Assembly (NCBI GenBank): GCA_031285845.1
Contig: JAITVK010000002.1
Coordinates: 62,001 to 126,000 of the forward strand
Direction: 5' to 3'
Source: Propionibacteriaceae bacterium
GTDB lineage: Bacteria > Actinomycetota > Actinomycetes > Propionibacteriales > Propionibacteriaceae
Length of the DNA stretch: 64,000 bases
Made by a program: the position numbers and the translations under genes. The notes below the pieces were generated by a model. The model saw nothing but the letters and a program-made list of their open reading frames with translations, did no database searches and was not told where the DNA came from. Position 1 is the stretch's first letter, and each line of letters begins with the position of its first letter. This document shows, piece by piece, positions 15,106-24,079 of this stretch.

Positions 15106-16827
15106 GTGAAAACCGCATTCAAGTCCATGGCACTGGCCGTGGCCATCGCTATGCCATTCACCATCACTGCTTGTTCCAACAACGCCACGGACGACCCAAC
15201 GACCAATAGCAGCGCAGTGCTCCCGGCTGCCGATGATCCGTTGGCCGACGCCTCAGGCACCCTGACGCCGGCCAATCCGACTACGCTGTCGGTCTGGCTG
15301 ACCACGGCCGAGCAGGCTCCGGCTCCGGACAACAAGATCACGCAGTTGTTGAAAGACAAGCTCGGCGTCACGCTGGAGTACGAGATCGTTTCGTCCGATA
15401 ATGTCGATCAGAAGATCGGCGTCATGCTGGCCGGTGGTGAGTATCCGGATTTGATCGGCACGACCGACTTGAAGATGCGTCTGCTTGAAGGTGGCGCCCT
15501 GCTGCGTCTCGACGACATGCTGGACTCGGGTGAGTACGAGAACCTGGCGGCGCATGTCGAGGGTTATCGCGGCAAGATGAGCTACAACGGCGAAGCGGTC
15601 GATCCGGGCCTCTATATCTTCCCGAACTATAACCGTTTCTATGGTGAGATCACCGGCGGCACTCACTACGGAACGGCCTTCTGGATCCAAAAGCGCGTTC
15701 TGGAGGACGCTGGCTATCCCGATCTGAGCAACATGACCCTTGAGAAGTACTTCACACTAATCGAGGATTACATGGCGAAGAACCCGCAGACGGACGGCGC
15801 TCCGACCGTGGGCTTCGAGCTGCTGGCTTCGACCGGGCGCGAATGGGGCATGACGAACCCGCCTGCCTTCCTGGCTGGTTATCCGAACAACGGCGGCGTG
15901 ACAGTGGATGGCAACGACGAGGCCACGATCTACGCGGACAAGGACATCGCCAAGAAGTGGTATCAGAAATTGAACGAGGAGTACAACAAGGGCGTCGTTG
16001 ACAAAGAGTCCTTCACCTTGAGCTTCGATCAGTACACCGCCAAGATCGCCACCGGCGCTGTCTTGGGCATGCATGATCAGGGCTGGAACTACCAGACCGC
16101 GACCCAGGCTCTTCAAGGCGCTGGCAAGGATGAGTACACCTACGTTCCGCTGATGCCGGTCTACGAAGGCGCTGAACCGTATTACGCTGACCGCGACGTC
16201 ATGAACACCAACCAGGGATTCGGCATCTCCGCCACCACGGAGAAGGCGGAGCAGGCTATGCGCTTCCTCGACGTCATGTTGTCGGAGCCGTGGCAAAAGA
16301 CCCTGTCGTGGGGCATCGAGGGTGAAGACTACGAGGTTGACGCTCAGGGCGTGTTCTCGCGCACGGAGCAGCAACGCGTCAACTACAAGGATCTGACTTG
16401 GCGTTCGTCCAACCGCCTCACCGCGCTGCTCGACGTGCTGCCGAAACACAATGGTCAGTTCAGCGATGGCAACGCCTACAGCCCCGACGATCAGCCGGCT
16501 GAGTTCTATGCCACGCTGAGCGACTACGACAAGGCGTTCATGGAGAAGTACGACAAGCAGACCTGGCGCGAGTTCATGAACACCCCGCCGGCCAACCCGG
16601 TGTACTACCCCTGCTGGTCCATCACTTTGGACGACGCGGCCAACGAGGTCAATCAGCAGATGACTGACGCCACGGTTCAGAACCTGCCCAAGGCGATCGC
16701 TGGTTCGACCAGCGACTTCGAAGCCAACTGGCAGGCGTACGTCGATCAGATTCACAAGATCGACGTCAAGGTCTACGAGGACGCCATCAACGCTGGCATC
16801 CAAGACCGGTTGAAGAACTGGAAGTGA
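15106..16827 (+). CDS. Extracellular solute-binding lipoprotein, LplA type (importer 3)
   Basis: 573 residues, longer than the other binding proteins and typical of the LplA group that pairs with LplB/YtcP permeases for complex or acidic oligosaccharides. GTG 15106 follows AAGGAGGGGG and starts a signal peptide ending in the lipobox ITAC; the upstream in-frame ATG at 15028 would bury it. The mature protein begins LSVWLTTAEQAPAPDNKITQ, close to LplA-type proteins, and has EYEIVSSDNVDQKIGVMLAG. The operon includes both permeases and YesL. The substrate cannot be assigned; related systems import pectin-, mucin- or N-glycan-derived oligosaccharides. Confidence 0.9.
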   Translation: MKTAFKSMALAVAIAMPFTITACSNNATDDPTTNSSAVLPAADDPLADASGTLTPANPTTLSVWLTTAEQAPAPDNKITQLLKDKLGVTLEYEIVSSDNVDQKIGVMLAGGEYPDLIGTTDLKMRLLEGGALLRLDDMLDSGEYENLAAHVEGYRGKMSYNGEAVDPGLYIFPNYNRFYGEITGGTHYGTAFWIQKRVLEDAGYPDLSNMTLEKYFTLIEDYMAKNPQTDGAPTVGFELLASTGREWGMTNPPAFLAGYPNNGGVTVDGNDEATIYADKDIAKKWYQKLNEEYNKGVVDKESFTLSFDQYTAKIATGAVLGMHDQGWNYQTATQALQGAGKDEYTYVPLMPVYEGAEPYYADRDVMNTNQGFGISATTEKAEQAMRFLDVMLSEPWQKTLSWGIEGEDYEVDAQGVFSRTEQQRVNYKDLTWRSSNRLTALLDVLPKHNGQFSDGNAYSPDDQPAEFYATLSDYDKAFMEKYDKQTWREFMNTPPANPVYYPCWSITLDDAANEVNQQMTDATVQNLPKAIAGSTSDFEANWQAYVDQIHKIDVKVYEDAINAGIQDRLKNWK

Positions 16828-16845
16828 GCAACTAGCCACGAGGTT

Positions 16846-16872
16846 GGTGGGGGCGGGCGCACCGCCCCCACC
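16846..16872 (+). other. Perfect hairpin between binding-protein and permease genes (importer 3)
   Basis: GGTGGGGGCGG (16846-16856) and CCGCCCCCACC (16862-16872) pair perfectly over 11 bp around GCGCA, 19 bp after the lipoprotein stop. No U-tract. Its position matches the hairpins of the other three importers. Confidence 0.6.
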
Positions 16873-16900
16873 GCTTGGTGGATCGATCGGGGGTGGGGTG

Positions 16901-17926
16901 ATGACGACGCAGTCAGTGGACGCGCCGGGTCCAGGCCAGATGGCGGCCCAGGCGGCGGGCTCGCGGGCGAAAGCCCGAACGACCGTACCGCGAAAGAAAA
17001 AGAAAACTTGGCAAATCTTGTGGGCTCAGCGGGCGCTGCTGCTCATGAGTGTGCCGTTGTTGGCCTACCAAATCTTGTTCAAGTACGTCCCGATCTATGG
17101 TTGGGCGATCGCCTTCCAAGATTACAAGCCTGGCAAACGCAGCCTGTGGAGTCAGAGCTGGGTCGGGTTTGAGAACTTCACCAAACTCTTCTCCGGGGTG
17201 ATGGGCGAGCGGTTCATCCGCGCCATCGTCAACACTCTCGGTCAGTCACTGTTGACTCTGGTCGTCTCGACTTTGGGCGCGATCATTTTGGCGCTGATGA
17301 TGAATGAGGTCAAGAACCTTGTCTTCAAACGCGTCATCCAAAACATCACCTACATGCCCCACTTCCTCAGTTGGATCATCGTCGCGGGGATGGTGTCGGT
17401 GGCGCTGTCGATTCCCTCGTCGGGTGGCTTCATCAACCAGGTGTTGATGACGCTGCACATCGTCAACGAGCCAGTGTTGTTCTTGTCTCAGCCGGGCATG
17501 TTCTGGCAAGTCGTTGCCGGATCGAATCTGTGGAAGGAACTGGGCTGGAACACGATCCTCTACATGGCCGCGATCACCGCCATCGATCCGACGCTCTACG
17601 AAGCCGCGTCAATCGACGGAGCCGGGCGCTACCGCAAGATGTGGAATGTGACTCTACCGGGAATCCGCCCCACCATCGTCATCCTGTTGATCATGAATGT
17701 CGGTTGGATCTTGTCGTCCAACTTCGAGATCCCGTACTTCTTGGGCAACGGCCTGGTCGCCAGCGCGTCAGAGACGATCGACGTGTTCGTTCTGAGGTAC
17801 GGCTACCAGATGGGCAACTATTCGCTGGCTGTCGTGGCCGGAATTTTCAAGACCATCGTCGCCATCATCTTGGTGGGGTTGGCCAACTTCATCTCTCGCA
17901 AGCTCGGTGAGGAGACCCTGGTATGA
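16901..17926 (+). CDS. ABC transporter permease, LplB/YteP type (importer 3)
   Basis: 341 residues. The KKKKTWQILWAQRALLLMSVPL and YVPIYGWAIAFQDYKPGK segments are hallmarks of LplB/YteP permeases. Six membrane helices are predicted, with the EAA loop EAASIDGAGRYRKMWNVTLP at about residue 234. ATG 16901 is chosen because GGGGGTGGGG precedes it; an upstream ATG at 16844 would translate the hairpin. It pairs with the next gene, which overlaps by ATGA. Confidence 0.9.
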   Translation: MTTQSVDAPGPGQMAAQAAGSRAKARTTVPRKKKKTWQILWAQRALLLMSVPLLAYQILFKYVPIYGWAIAFQDYKPGKRSLWSQSWVGFENFTKLFSGVMGERFIRAIVNTLGQSLLTLVVSTLGAIILALMMNEVKNLVFKRVIQNITYMPHFLSWIIVAGMVSVALSIPSSGGFINQVLMTLHIVNEPVLFLSQPGMFWQVVAGSNLWKELGWNTILYMAAITAIDPTLYEAASIDGAGRYRKMWNVTLPGIRPTIVILLIMNVGWILSSNFEIPYFLGNGLVASASETIDVFVLRYGYQMGNYSLAVVAGIFKTIVAIILVGLANFISRKLGEETLV

Positions 17927-18927
17927 GTGCCACGACTCCAGACGGCGGCGCCGTCAAAACCGCGGTGGTCAAGCTCCGCTCCGCCAAACCCACGGCAGGT
18001 CGTACAAGCGGCGAGCGCCCGGTGAAGAAGGAACGGCACCCTGATCGGGTGATCTTCCCCATTGTGAACACGACATTGCTGGTTCTGCTCGGGATCGTCA
18101 TGATCTATCCGCTGCTCAACACGCTTGCGGTCTCGCTCAACGATGGCCTTGACGCCGTCAAGGGCGGAATTTCCGTGTGGCCGCGCGTGTTCTCGCTGAA
18201 GAACTATGACGTCGTGTTCCATATGTACACGATCTATCAGGCGTTCTTCATGAGCGTGTTGAAGACGGTCGTCATCGTTGTCACAAACCTCTTGTTCACC
18301 TCGCTGTTGGCGTACGCGCTGTCGCGTAAAGAGTTCCTGCTGCGACGTCCGATCACTCTGCTGTTCGTCTTGACGATGTACTTCGACGCCGGTCTGATTC
18401 CGAATTACCTGTTGATCAGGGATCTGGGTATGCTCAACACGTTCCAGGCCTACTGGGTTCCCAACATCATCTCCGCCTTCAACCTGATCGTCATCCGGAC
18501 TTATATGAAGTCGATTCCTGAGTCGCTGACCGAATCGGCCAAACTCGACGGTGCTGGGGAGTTCCGCATCTGGTGGAACATCATCATGCCGTTGTGCAAG
18601 TCGACGTTGGCAGTCATCGCGTTGTTCGTCGCGGTGGGCTCATGGAATGGTTGGCTCGACACGCTGCTTTACAACTCGGGCAAGCAGTGGCTGTCGACGT
18701 TGCAGTACGAATTGCAGAAGCTGCTGGCCAGTGCGATGAGCGCAGGCACGAATTCGGGTGGGATGGCTGGTTCGGCCGCTGTGGCCGGTCAAGGCGGCCA
18801 AGTCACGACACCGATCGCGTTGCGGTCGGCGATCACGATCGTCGCTGCCGTTCCCATCCTGCTGGTCTATCCGTTCCTGCAGAAGTATTTCGTGTCCGGC
18901 CTGATGATCGGCGGCGTCAAGGAGTGA
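17923..18927 (+). CDS. ABC transporter permease, LplC/YtcP type (importer 3)
   Basis: 334 residues with a basic N-terminal tail and six predicted helices. IFPIVNTTLLVLLGIVMIYP and the loop ESAKLDGAGEFRIWWNIIMP (about residue 205) identify the YtcP/LplC group, whose EAA motif characteristically reads ESA. It starts in an ATGA overlap with the previous permease, and its stop overlaps the GTG of the YesL gene. An unusual Gly/Ala/Gln-rich insertion (about residues 270-300) precedes the last helix; this loop is common in the group but varies. Confidence 0.92.
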   Translation: MSATTPDGGAVKTAVVKLRSAKPTAGRTSGERPVKKERHPDRVIFPIVNTTLLVLLGIVMIYPLLNTLAVSLNDGLDAVKGGISVWPRVFSLKNYDVVFHMYTIYQAFFMSVLKTVVIVVTNLLFTSLLAYALSRKEFLLRRPITLLFVLTMYFDAGLIPNYLLIRDLGMLNTFQAYWVPNIISAFNLIVIRTYMKSIPESLTESAKLDGAGEFRIWWNIIMPLCKSTLAVIALFVAVGSWNGWLDTLLYNSGKQWLSTLQYELQKLLASAMSAGTNSGGMAGSAAVAGQGGQVTTPIALRSAITIVAAVPILLVYPFLQKYFVSGLMIGGVKE

Positions 18928-19589
18928 GTCCAGCCAGGTCGCGGTCAAAGAAGAAGTCGGTCTCGCCGTTCGGGTACGAGCGGGAGAACGGTCTGATGAC
19001 TGCGCTGGATCGGATCGGAGCGGCCATCATCTGCAATGTGTTGTGGCTGCTGTGTTGTCTGCCGATCATCACCGCCGGGGCGGCGACCGCCGCGTTGTAT
19101 GACACGATTCGTCGTCGAGTCCTGACTGGCTCGGCCCCGATCATGTCGACGTACTTCAAAGCCTTCAAGACCAACTTCCGACAGGGGACGATCCTGGGGC
19201 TGATTGGCTCGGTGATCATCCTGGTCGTCGGGGTTGGCGTCGCGTTGGATCCATCCCACGATTGGCGTGCGCTGGTTGTCCCGCTGGTGATTGGCGCGGT
19301 TTTCGCGATCGGAGTCTTCTTCTGGTGCATTCCGCTAGCCGTACGGTTCACGAACACCACCGTGGCGCATTTTCGGCACGGCCTGCTGTTGGGGCTGGCA
19401 CATCTAGGTAGCACGTTGCTCTTGTTGATCGGATTGGCGTTGGTTGTTTTCGGCGTGTGGCAGATGTTCCCCTTGGTGTTCGTTCTTCCCGCGGTTCTGA
19501 TGGCCGGGTGGACGTACTGGCTCGAACACCTCTTCCTCAAGCATGGGTACGTCGAGGCGGCGGAGCCCGAGGCCGCAGCCGAGGACTGA
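18924..19589 (+). CDS. YesL-family membrane protein (DUF624)
   Basis: 221 residues from GTG 18924, which overlaps the stop of the permease (GTGA). The FGYERENGLMTALDRIGAAI stretch followed by NVLWLLCCLPIITAGAA is the YesL/DUF624 signature, and four to five further membrane helices follow. YesL genes regularly sit beside LplA/LplB/YtcP importers in Firmicutes and Actinobacteria; the biochemical role is unknown. An internal ATG at 18996 has a possible GGGAG site, but starting there would remove the conserved FGYE region. Confidence 0.85.
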   Translation: MSPARSRSKKKSVSPFGYERENGLMTALDRIGAAIICNVLWLLCCLPIITAGAATAALYDTIRRRVLTGSAPIMSTYFKAFKTNFRQGTILGLIGSVIILVVGVGVALDPSHDWRALVVPLVIGAVFAIGVFFWCIPLAVRFTNTTVAHFRHGLLLGLAHLGSTLLLLIGLALVVFGVWQMFPLVFVLPAVLMAGWTYWLEHLFLKHGYVEAAEPEAAAED

Positions 19590-19796
19590 GAATCCGTGGC
19601 CGTCTGGCCATTGTGAGCGCGCTGTTGTGGGGCGTACGTTGATCGGGTCCATGTTAGGGGAGCCAAAGGCCTGCGGAGTAGCTCGCGTGCCTCGTCTATC
19701 GGGTCATATCCGCGTCGCGGCGGCGAACGGGTTCCTTCTCTTCCTGGATGTCACGGTCGGACGCGGTGTTCGACCCAGGATGGAACAGGAGACGGC

Positions 19797-20942
19797 ATGG
19801 CGAAGACACGATGTGGCGCGGTCGGCCTGATGATGGTCGCAGCGTGTCTGCTCGCCGGATGCGTCGCCCCGAGCGGGGATGGACACCCAGGCGAGGCTGA
19901 CCAGTCGATCGGTGATGGGGTTTCTTCGACCTCGGACGGCGTGGTTTCAGGAATCATCGGCGATCTGCCGCTGGCGAGAGCTGAGACACCGATGGATCCG
20001 CCCCCGCCGTTGGCGGCGTACGCGGCGTATATGGAGGGGCCGGCGGAGAATCCCGGTTATCTCGCTAGACGAGCCGAGCGACTCCAGCAACTCGGAGAGG
20101 CGACGGCCCGGTGTATGGCTGACCTGGGGTTCCGCTACATCCCGTGGGTGTCGAGCGACAACACGGCGCAGAATCGAGCGGACTCCATCTCGCAGTGGTC
20201 GGCGCTGCCTGTTCCACTCCTGTCCTCAGATCGCGACGTGGTCGCGCGCGAAGGGTACGGCGTGCTCGATGTGATTCAGCAGCACGCGGGTGACGGGAGC
20301 GACGATCCGAATAAGGACTACTGGGCGACATTGAGCGAAGCTGAGTCTGACGCGTACTTCACCGCCTTGTGGGGAGACTTCCGTGACCCTGAAGGGACGC
20401 GAGCGAGTTCTTGCGGCAGCAAAGCGCAGGCGCAGTTTCCCGAACTGACTGAGCGCGGTCGGGTCTCTGAATTCCTTGACGAGTTCAGTGATCTCACGTG
20501 GTCGGCGTGGCTGTGGGTCATCATCGATGACCGGTCGATGGCAGGATGGGGTGGTGAGGGCTTCGCGCTGGATCCAAGGCGGCTTCAACTCGACCGTGAG
20601 TGGGGCGGGTGCATGAGTGATCAGGGGTATCCGATAGATAACTCAGGGATCAACTCCGGCAGTGGCCCATCGTTGGCGATGTACTTGGCCGAACGAACGC
20701 GGCCAGACGGCACGGTTGGACCGGAGCGCGAGAACGCCACGGTTGATGAAATCCCGCCTGAAGAGTTGAACCTGTTGGGCACACCGCCGGAACGAGCTGT
20801 GGCGTTGGCAGACTTCGATTGCCGGGTGGAGACGAACTACATGGCTCGCGTTGCCGAGATCCGCCGTTCAAAAGATGAAGAGTTCATTCGGACGCACCAA
20901 GCTGAGCTGGATCGTCTGGTCGCGGCGGCCGACACCTGGTGA
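19797..20942 (+). CDS. Putative lipoprotein, unknown function
   Basis: 381 residues. MAKTRCGAVGLMMVAACLLAGC is a lipoprotein signal with Cys22 as the likely lipidated residue; AGGAG precedes ATG 19797. The mature protein is acidic and has recurring ARCMADLGFRYIPW and GCMSDQGYPI patterns (cysteine, then a short helix and G-aromatic), seen in uncharacterised actinobacterial lipoproteins. The C-terminal TYMARVAEIRRSKDEEF-type helix and the 'HQAELDRL' motif resemble the end of the lipoprotein at 21822-22685, which suggests that the two are distant paralogues. It lies at the left border of the decayed exporter island and may once have belonged to it. Confidence 0.75.
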   Translation: MAKTRCGAVGLMMVAACLLAGCVAPSGDGHPGEADQSIGDGVSSTSDGVVSGIIGDLPLARAETPMDPPPPLAAYAAYMEGPAENPGYLARRAERLQQLGEATARCMADLGFRYIPWVSSDNTAQNRADSISQWSALPVPLLSSDRDVVAREGYGVLDVIQQHAGDGSDDPNKDYWATLSEAESDAYFTALWGDFRDPEGTRASSCGSKAQAQFPELTERGRVSEFLDEFSDLTWSAWLWVIIDDRSMAGWGGEGFALDPRRLQLDREWGGCMSDQGYPIDNSGINSGSGPSLAMYLAERTRPDGTVGPERENATVDEIPPEELNLLGTPPERAVALADFDCRVETNYMARVAEIRRSKDEEFIRTHQAELDRLVAAADTW

Positions 20943-21394
20943 CGACGCGGGGCGGCCGAGCTTAGGCCCGGCGCCGTTTCATGGCCACCGCAATCCTGGT
21001 CGGCTGCGCCCTAGCAGGAAGAGTTGAACCCTCCTCACTGAACCCTCTCGACCGCAGACGCCGTCTGTCGATCTGGCTCGGCTGGGTCTGGTAGTTCAGG
21101 TCCAGTCAGCAGCCGCCTAGCCGACGTCACCATTACCTGGTCAAGTATCCGGCCTCTATCCTTCTTCGGCGCCCTCCCTACGCCGTCCTCAATTTGTTCG
21201 TGACCTGCCTACGAGCAGCCATATCGATCTTGCCTTCTCTCACGGCAGGCAAGCCTGAACCCCGAAAGGCTACGCGCTCAAACTATCTGAGGCACCACAC
21301 CCCACCACCCGCTCAAACAAACTGAGGCACGTCGAAGCATTGACAATATGGACATATAAGCAACATGCCATGAAGATTCACCCAAAGGAGGGGA
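20943..21394. other. Gene-free stretch with a pair of 21-bp direct repeats
   Basis: No gene is supported. Base composition falls towards the right. Two direct repeats, CGCTCAAAC then CTGAGGCAC with a variable centre, occur at 21275-21295 and 21310-21330 (35-bp period, 18 of 21 identical). They may be remnants of an insertion or operator sites for the downstream secreted-protein gene. Confidence 0.4.
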
Positions 21395-21803
21395 ATGATG
21401 AAGGGCAAGATCGGGCTTGTGCTAGCAGTGTTGTGATTAACGTTTAGCTCTGCGGCAGTCATAGCTCCACCCGCTACCGCGGCATCCGCCTATCCAGCGA
21501 AGGTCGCCGCTTGTTCATGGTTGGAGCGATATCAATTACGGAGGTAGTCAACTAGGTATATACATCTATGGATCGACTCGACTGTGGTATGACTATGATA
21601 TTAGCGGAGTCGGATGGAACGATCGCCTCTCCGGCCTTGATAACCGCACGGGCAGCGTGGGGTACTACTACGAGAATGCTAACCAGCAAGGCGCTGTGCT
21701 CGCGGTCACTGCGGCGGGATATTATGGAGATTTACGCCACACCTCGTCTGGCAACTGGAATGACAGGATTAGTTCCGCGCGACTCTACTGGGATCCGTTC
21801 TGA
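21395..21803 (+). pseudogene. Broken secreted beta-gamma-crystallin / peptidase inhibitor I36-like protein
   Basis: A strong AAAGGAGGGG precedes tandem ATGs (21395, 21398). The start codes a signal peptide, but TGA at 21434 interrupts it after 13 codons; reading through gives LTFSSAAVIAPPATAASA. A frame change near 21517-21522 is then needed to reach an open stretch ending at 21803. That stretch reads WSDINYGGSQLGIYIYGS, later GVGWNDRLSG, YYYENANQQGAVLAVTAAGY, GNWNDRISSARLYW. NDRISS and NDRLSG fit the (N/D)(N/D)xx(S/T)S calcium-binding signature of beta-gamma-crystallin domains, which also form the I36 (SMPI) metalloprotease inhibitors. The gene carries one nonsense mutation and one frameshift. 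I infer a former secreted inhibitor or toxin-like protein. Confidence 0.75.
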
Positions 21804-21821
21804 TTGTGCTTGGGGGCGTGA

Positions 21822-22685
21822 ATGAGTTCGACATTACGAAATGTGCAGATTGTGATATTTGGCGCGGTCCTGCTGTGCACGTGCTCTTGTGCGGGAGCTT
21901 CACCGCAGTCTCCACCATCCGTTTCGCTGCCGCCATCATCGACAGCCGTCTTGAACTGGAACACTGCAACCATCGAACTTCCATTGGATCGCTTCTGGAT
22001 GAGCCCAGATGAAAACCAAGTTGTCGAGGCTGCGGTGAGCATAGAGATCGCTCGATGCTTGACGCAGGCGACATCGGTGTCTGAGGCGGTGATTGCGGAC
22101 GCACGTCGATCGCTGGAGATACCGCCGGTCGTTGCGCACTGGCTGTTTGGGCGCTGGGATGTCGCCTACATCGCTCGCCATGGGCCCTGGGGTGCGGAAG
22201 CCTCATCTCCGCCGCTGCAGTGGATGGATGGGGATTCGACCGAGCTGTTGGGCTGTCGTGACCAAGTCGCGGTGGCCACGGGTTTGGTCGCTCCCACGAA
22301 TAATTCCGACACGGCTCAAGGCGCAGTCGGTGTTCCCTGGATGGAATCTGTTGATTCGGCGAGGCTGGATTATCGCTTTATGGATCTGGCGGCTCAATTG
22401 AAACAATGCATCAACAGCGCGGGCTATTCGGTCAATGCTTCCGCCGATGGTGGCGGAGTGGTCATCGAGAGTGGCTGGACAGATGAGCAGCAACAACGCG
22501 CCTTTCTGGCGGAAGCCCAATGCTCGGACGATATGGCTTACGTCCAACAGGTAGGCGACATTGCCGCCGAATACCGGCTTCGCTACATTGGGCAGCATCA
22601 AGCAGAGCTCATCGAAGCCAAGCGCGTAGCTGACGCGCGGGTTGCGAAGGCTACAGAGGTTCTTCGTGGCGCGGGTGTCTTGTGA
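21822..22685 (+). CDS. Putative lipoprotein of the exporter island
   Basis: 287 residues. The N-terminus (NVQIVIFGAVLLCTCSCAGA) is a lipoprotein-like signal, although the lipobox is not canonical. The body has several Cys and Trp residues (GCRDQVAVATG, KQCINSAGYSV, EAQCSDDMAYVQQ) and a C-terminal helix with HQAELIEAKRVADARVAKA. No known domain recognised. GGGGG lies 5-9 bases before ATG 21822. The stop overlaps the GTG of the adaptor gene, so it belonged to the same operon. It appears intact, unlike its neighbours. In similar actinobacterial gene sets such lipoproteins accompany adaptor/ATPase/permease exporters; an immunity or accessory role is conjecture. Confidence 0.7.
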   Translation: MSSTLRNVQIVIFGAVLLCTCSCAGASPQSPPSVSLPPSSTAVLNWNTATIELPLDRFWMSPDENQVVEAAVSIEIARCLTQATSVSEAVIADARRSLEIPPVVAHWLFGRWDVAYIARHGPWGAEASSPPLQWMDGDSTELLGCRDQVAVATGLVAPTNNSDTAQGAVGVPWMESVDSARLDYRFMDLAAQLKQCINSAGYSVNASADGGGVVIESGWTDEQQQRAFLAEAQCSDDMAYVQQVGDIAAEYRLRYIGQHQAELIEAKRVADARVAKATEVLRGAGVL

Positions 22686-23784
22686 GAAAGCGTATTGGGG
22701 GAGCACTCGCTGTTGGGGTGCTGGTTGGAGCCACGGTAGGTGGGATAGGGATGGCTTGGCTGCACCCGGCGGCGGACATGTCAGCAATTGATAACGCGAG
22801 CAGGGCGGTTCTGGTGACAACCCAGATAAGGACAGGCCAATTAGGGAATTGGCGTCCGTCAATGCTCACGTTACCGCTCCGTCGGTAGCTCAAGTTGTCC
22901 TGTCCGCGGGAAGCAACAGCGTTGGGCTTGAGAACATGCGCGTGGTGGTGTCTGGGCGGGTTCATGCGATCGGGGATACCGTCTCAGCCGGTGATCTGGT
23001 GGCGGAAGTTTCCGGTGCGCCGGTTTTCGCTGTTTCCGAGCAATTGCCCCTCTACCGCGATCTAACTGAAGGGGTTCAGGGCAACGACGTCGTGGAACTC
23101 CAGAAGATGCTATCTAAAGCTGGGCTCCATTCCGGGGCTGCTGATGGGAGGCTTCAAGACCGAACGATCGGGGCGCTGGCTCGAATGTACTCGCGGGTTG
23201 GCTACGAACTACCTGAGCTTTTGCCTGGGACAAGAGGGTTGCCACTGGCTCACACCGCCAAGTTACCTGGCGACGGTCTCTCGGTGGTTTCCGTCGCGCA
23301 GATTGGTGAAGAGGTCACGACCGACCGCCCTGTGATGACGGTGCCAACTAGCCCGAGCGTGGTCACCGCGAGAGTAGACATGGTCCAAGTGGATGCTTTC
23401 ACAGTTGGCGCCGACGTTAGTGTTCAGGTCGGTTCGACTGAGCCCGAACTCAGTCGAGTCCTTAGTGTTAGCGCATTTCGGGAGGCCGAGCCCTCGAACC
23501 CAGCCGGCTATGACATCGCGGTTGCGTTGCCTGAGGGCGTCGAGGCCTCTGTGGCCATTGACCAGCCAGTCATCATTAGCGAAACGGGTGATATTCCCAT
23601 GGGTCCCGGAGTTCCTCTGTCGGCCATCCGGAGGGACGCGTCCGGCAAGACCTACGTACTTCTTCCGTCGGTCAGCATCGGGGGCACTTCTTCACCACCG
23701 GTTTCGATGGGAGTGATTGTCACGGGTCAGGCGGCGGGTTACGCCATCATCCAAGTGATCCAGCGCTGCCGGCTGGAACGGTAG
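22682..23784 (+). pseudogene. Frameshifted efflux periplasmic adaptor with peptidoglycan-binding domain
   Basis: GTG 22682 opens a frame with an N-terminal membrane anchor (RIGGALAVGVLVGATVGGIG) that stops at 22888. A second frame, open from upstream of 22849 to 23784, continues the same protein: VNAHVTAPSVAQVVL, a peptidoglycan-binding-domain segment LTEGVQGNDVVELQKMLSKA with DGRLQDRTIGALARM, and later RND/HlyD-like beta-barrel text. Joining the frames needs one indel between about 22800 and 22850 (the second frame reads PIRELASVNAH there). Such adaptors work with MacB-type ATPase and permease proteins, which follow here. Presumed inactive unless the shift is a sequencing error. Confidence 0.75.
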
Positions 23785-23802
23785 TTGTTCCGTCTGGGGG
23801 AT

Positions 23803-24079
23803 AAATGGAGATCACAGATTTAGTGATGTCTTTTACGGGCTCAGCAAGACTGTGGGCCGTCGGGGAGAGATAACGGCTTTACGTAGTGCCACCGGCGAGG
23901 TTCATCGAGGTGAGTTCGTGGCCATCACGGGAGTCTCTGGCTCTGGGAAGACAACGTTGCTCTCAATTCTTGGGATCCTCGCCGGATTTAGCGGCGGGCG
24001 TTACGTTGTGGATGGCGCCGGGCTCAGCGCCCGAGTCAGGGCTGCCAGTAGGAGGGGGCCGGCTGGCGGTGGCTCTTAG
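23803..24079 (+). pseudogene. Truncated ABC exporter ATPase (LolD/MacB type), internal deletion
   Basis: The frame [20 protein letters not shown], then [20 protein letters not shown] is the N-terminal 60-70 residues of a LolD/MacB ATPase with an intact Walker A (GVSGSGKTT). After [10 protein letters not shown] the homology ends. The Q-loop, ABC signature, Walker B and H-loop (about 160 residues) are absent, and the sequence runs directly into the permease start. The natural start ATG 23803 is also out of frame with the Walker A part (shift near 23815-23830). The gene has clearly lost function. An in-frame GTG at 23852 could still give a 75-residue peptide. Confidence 0.8.
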
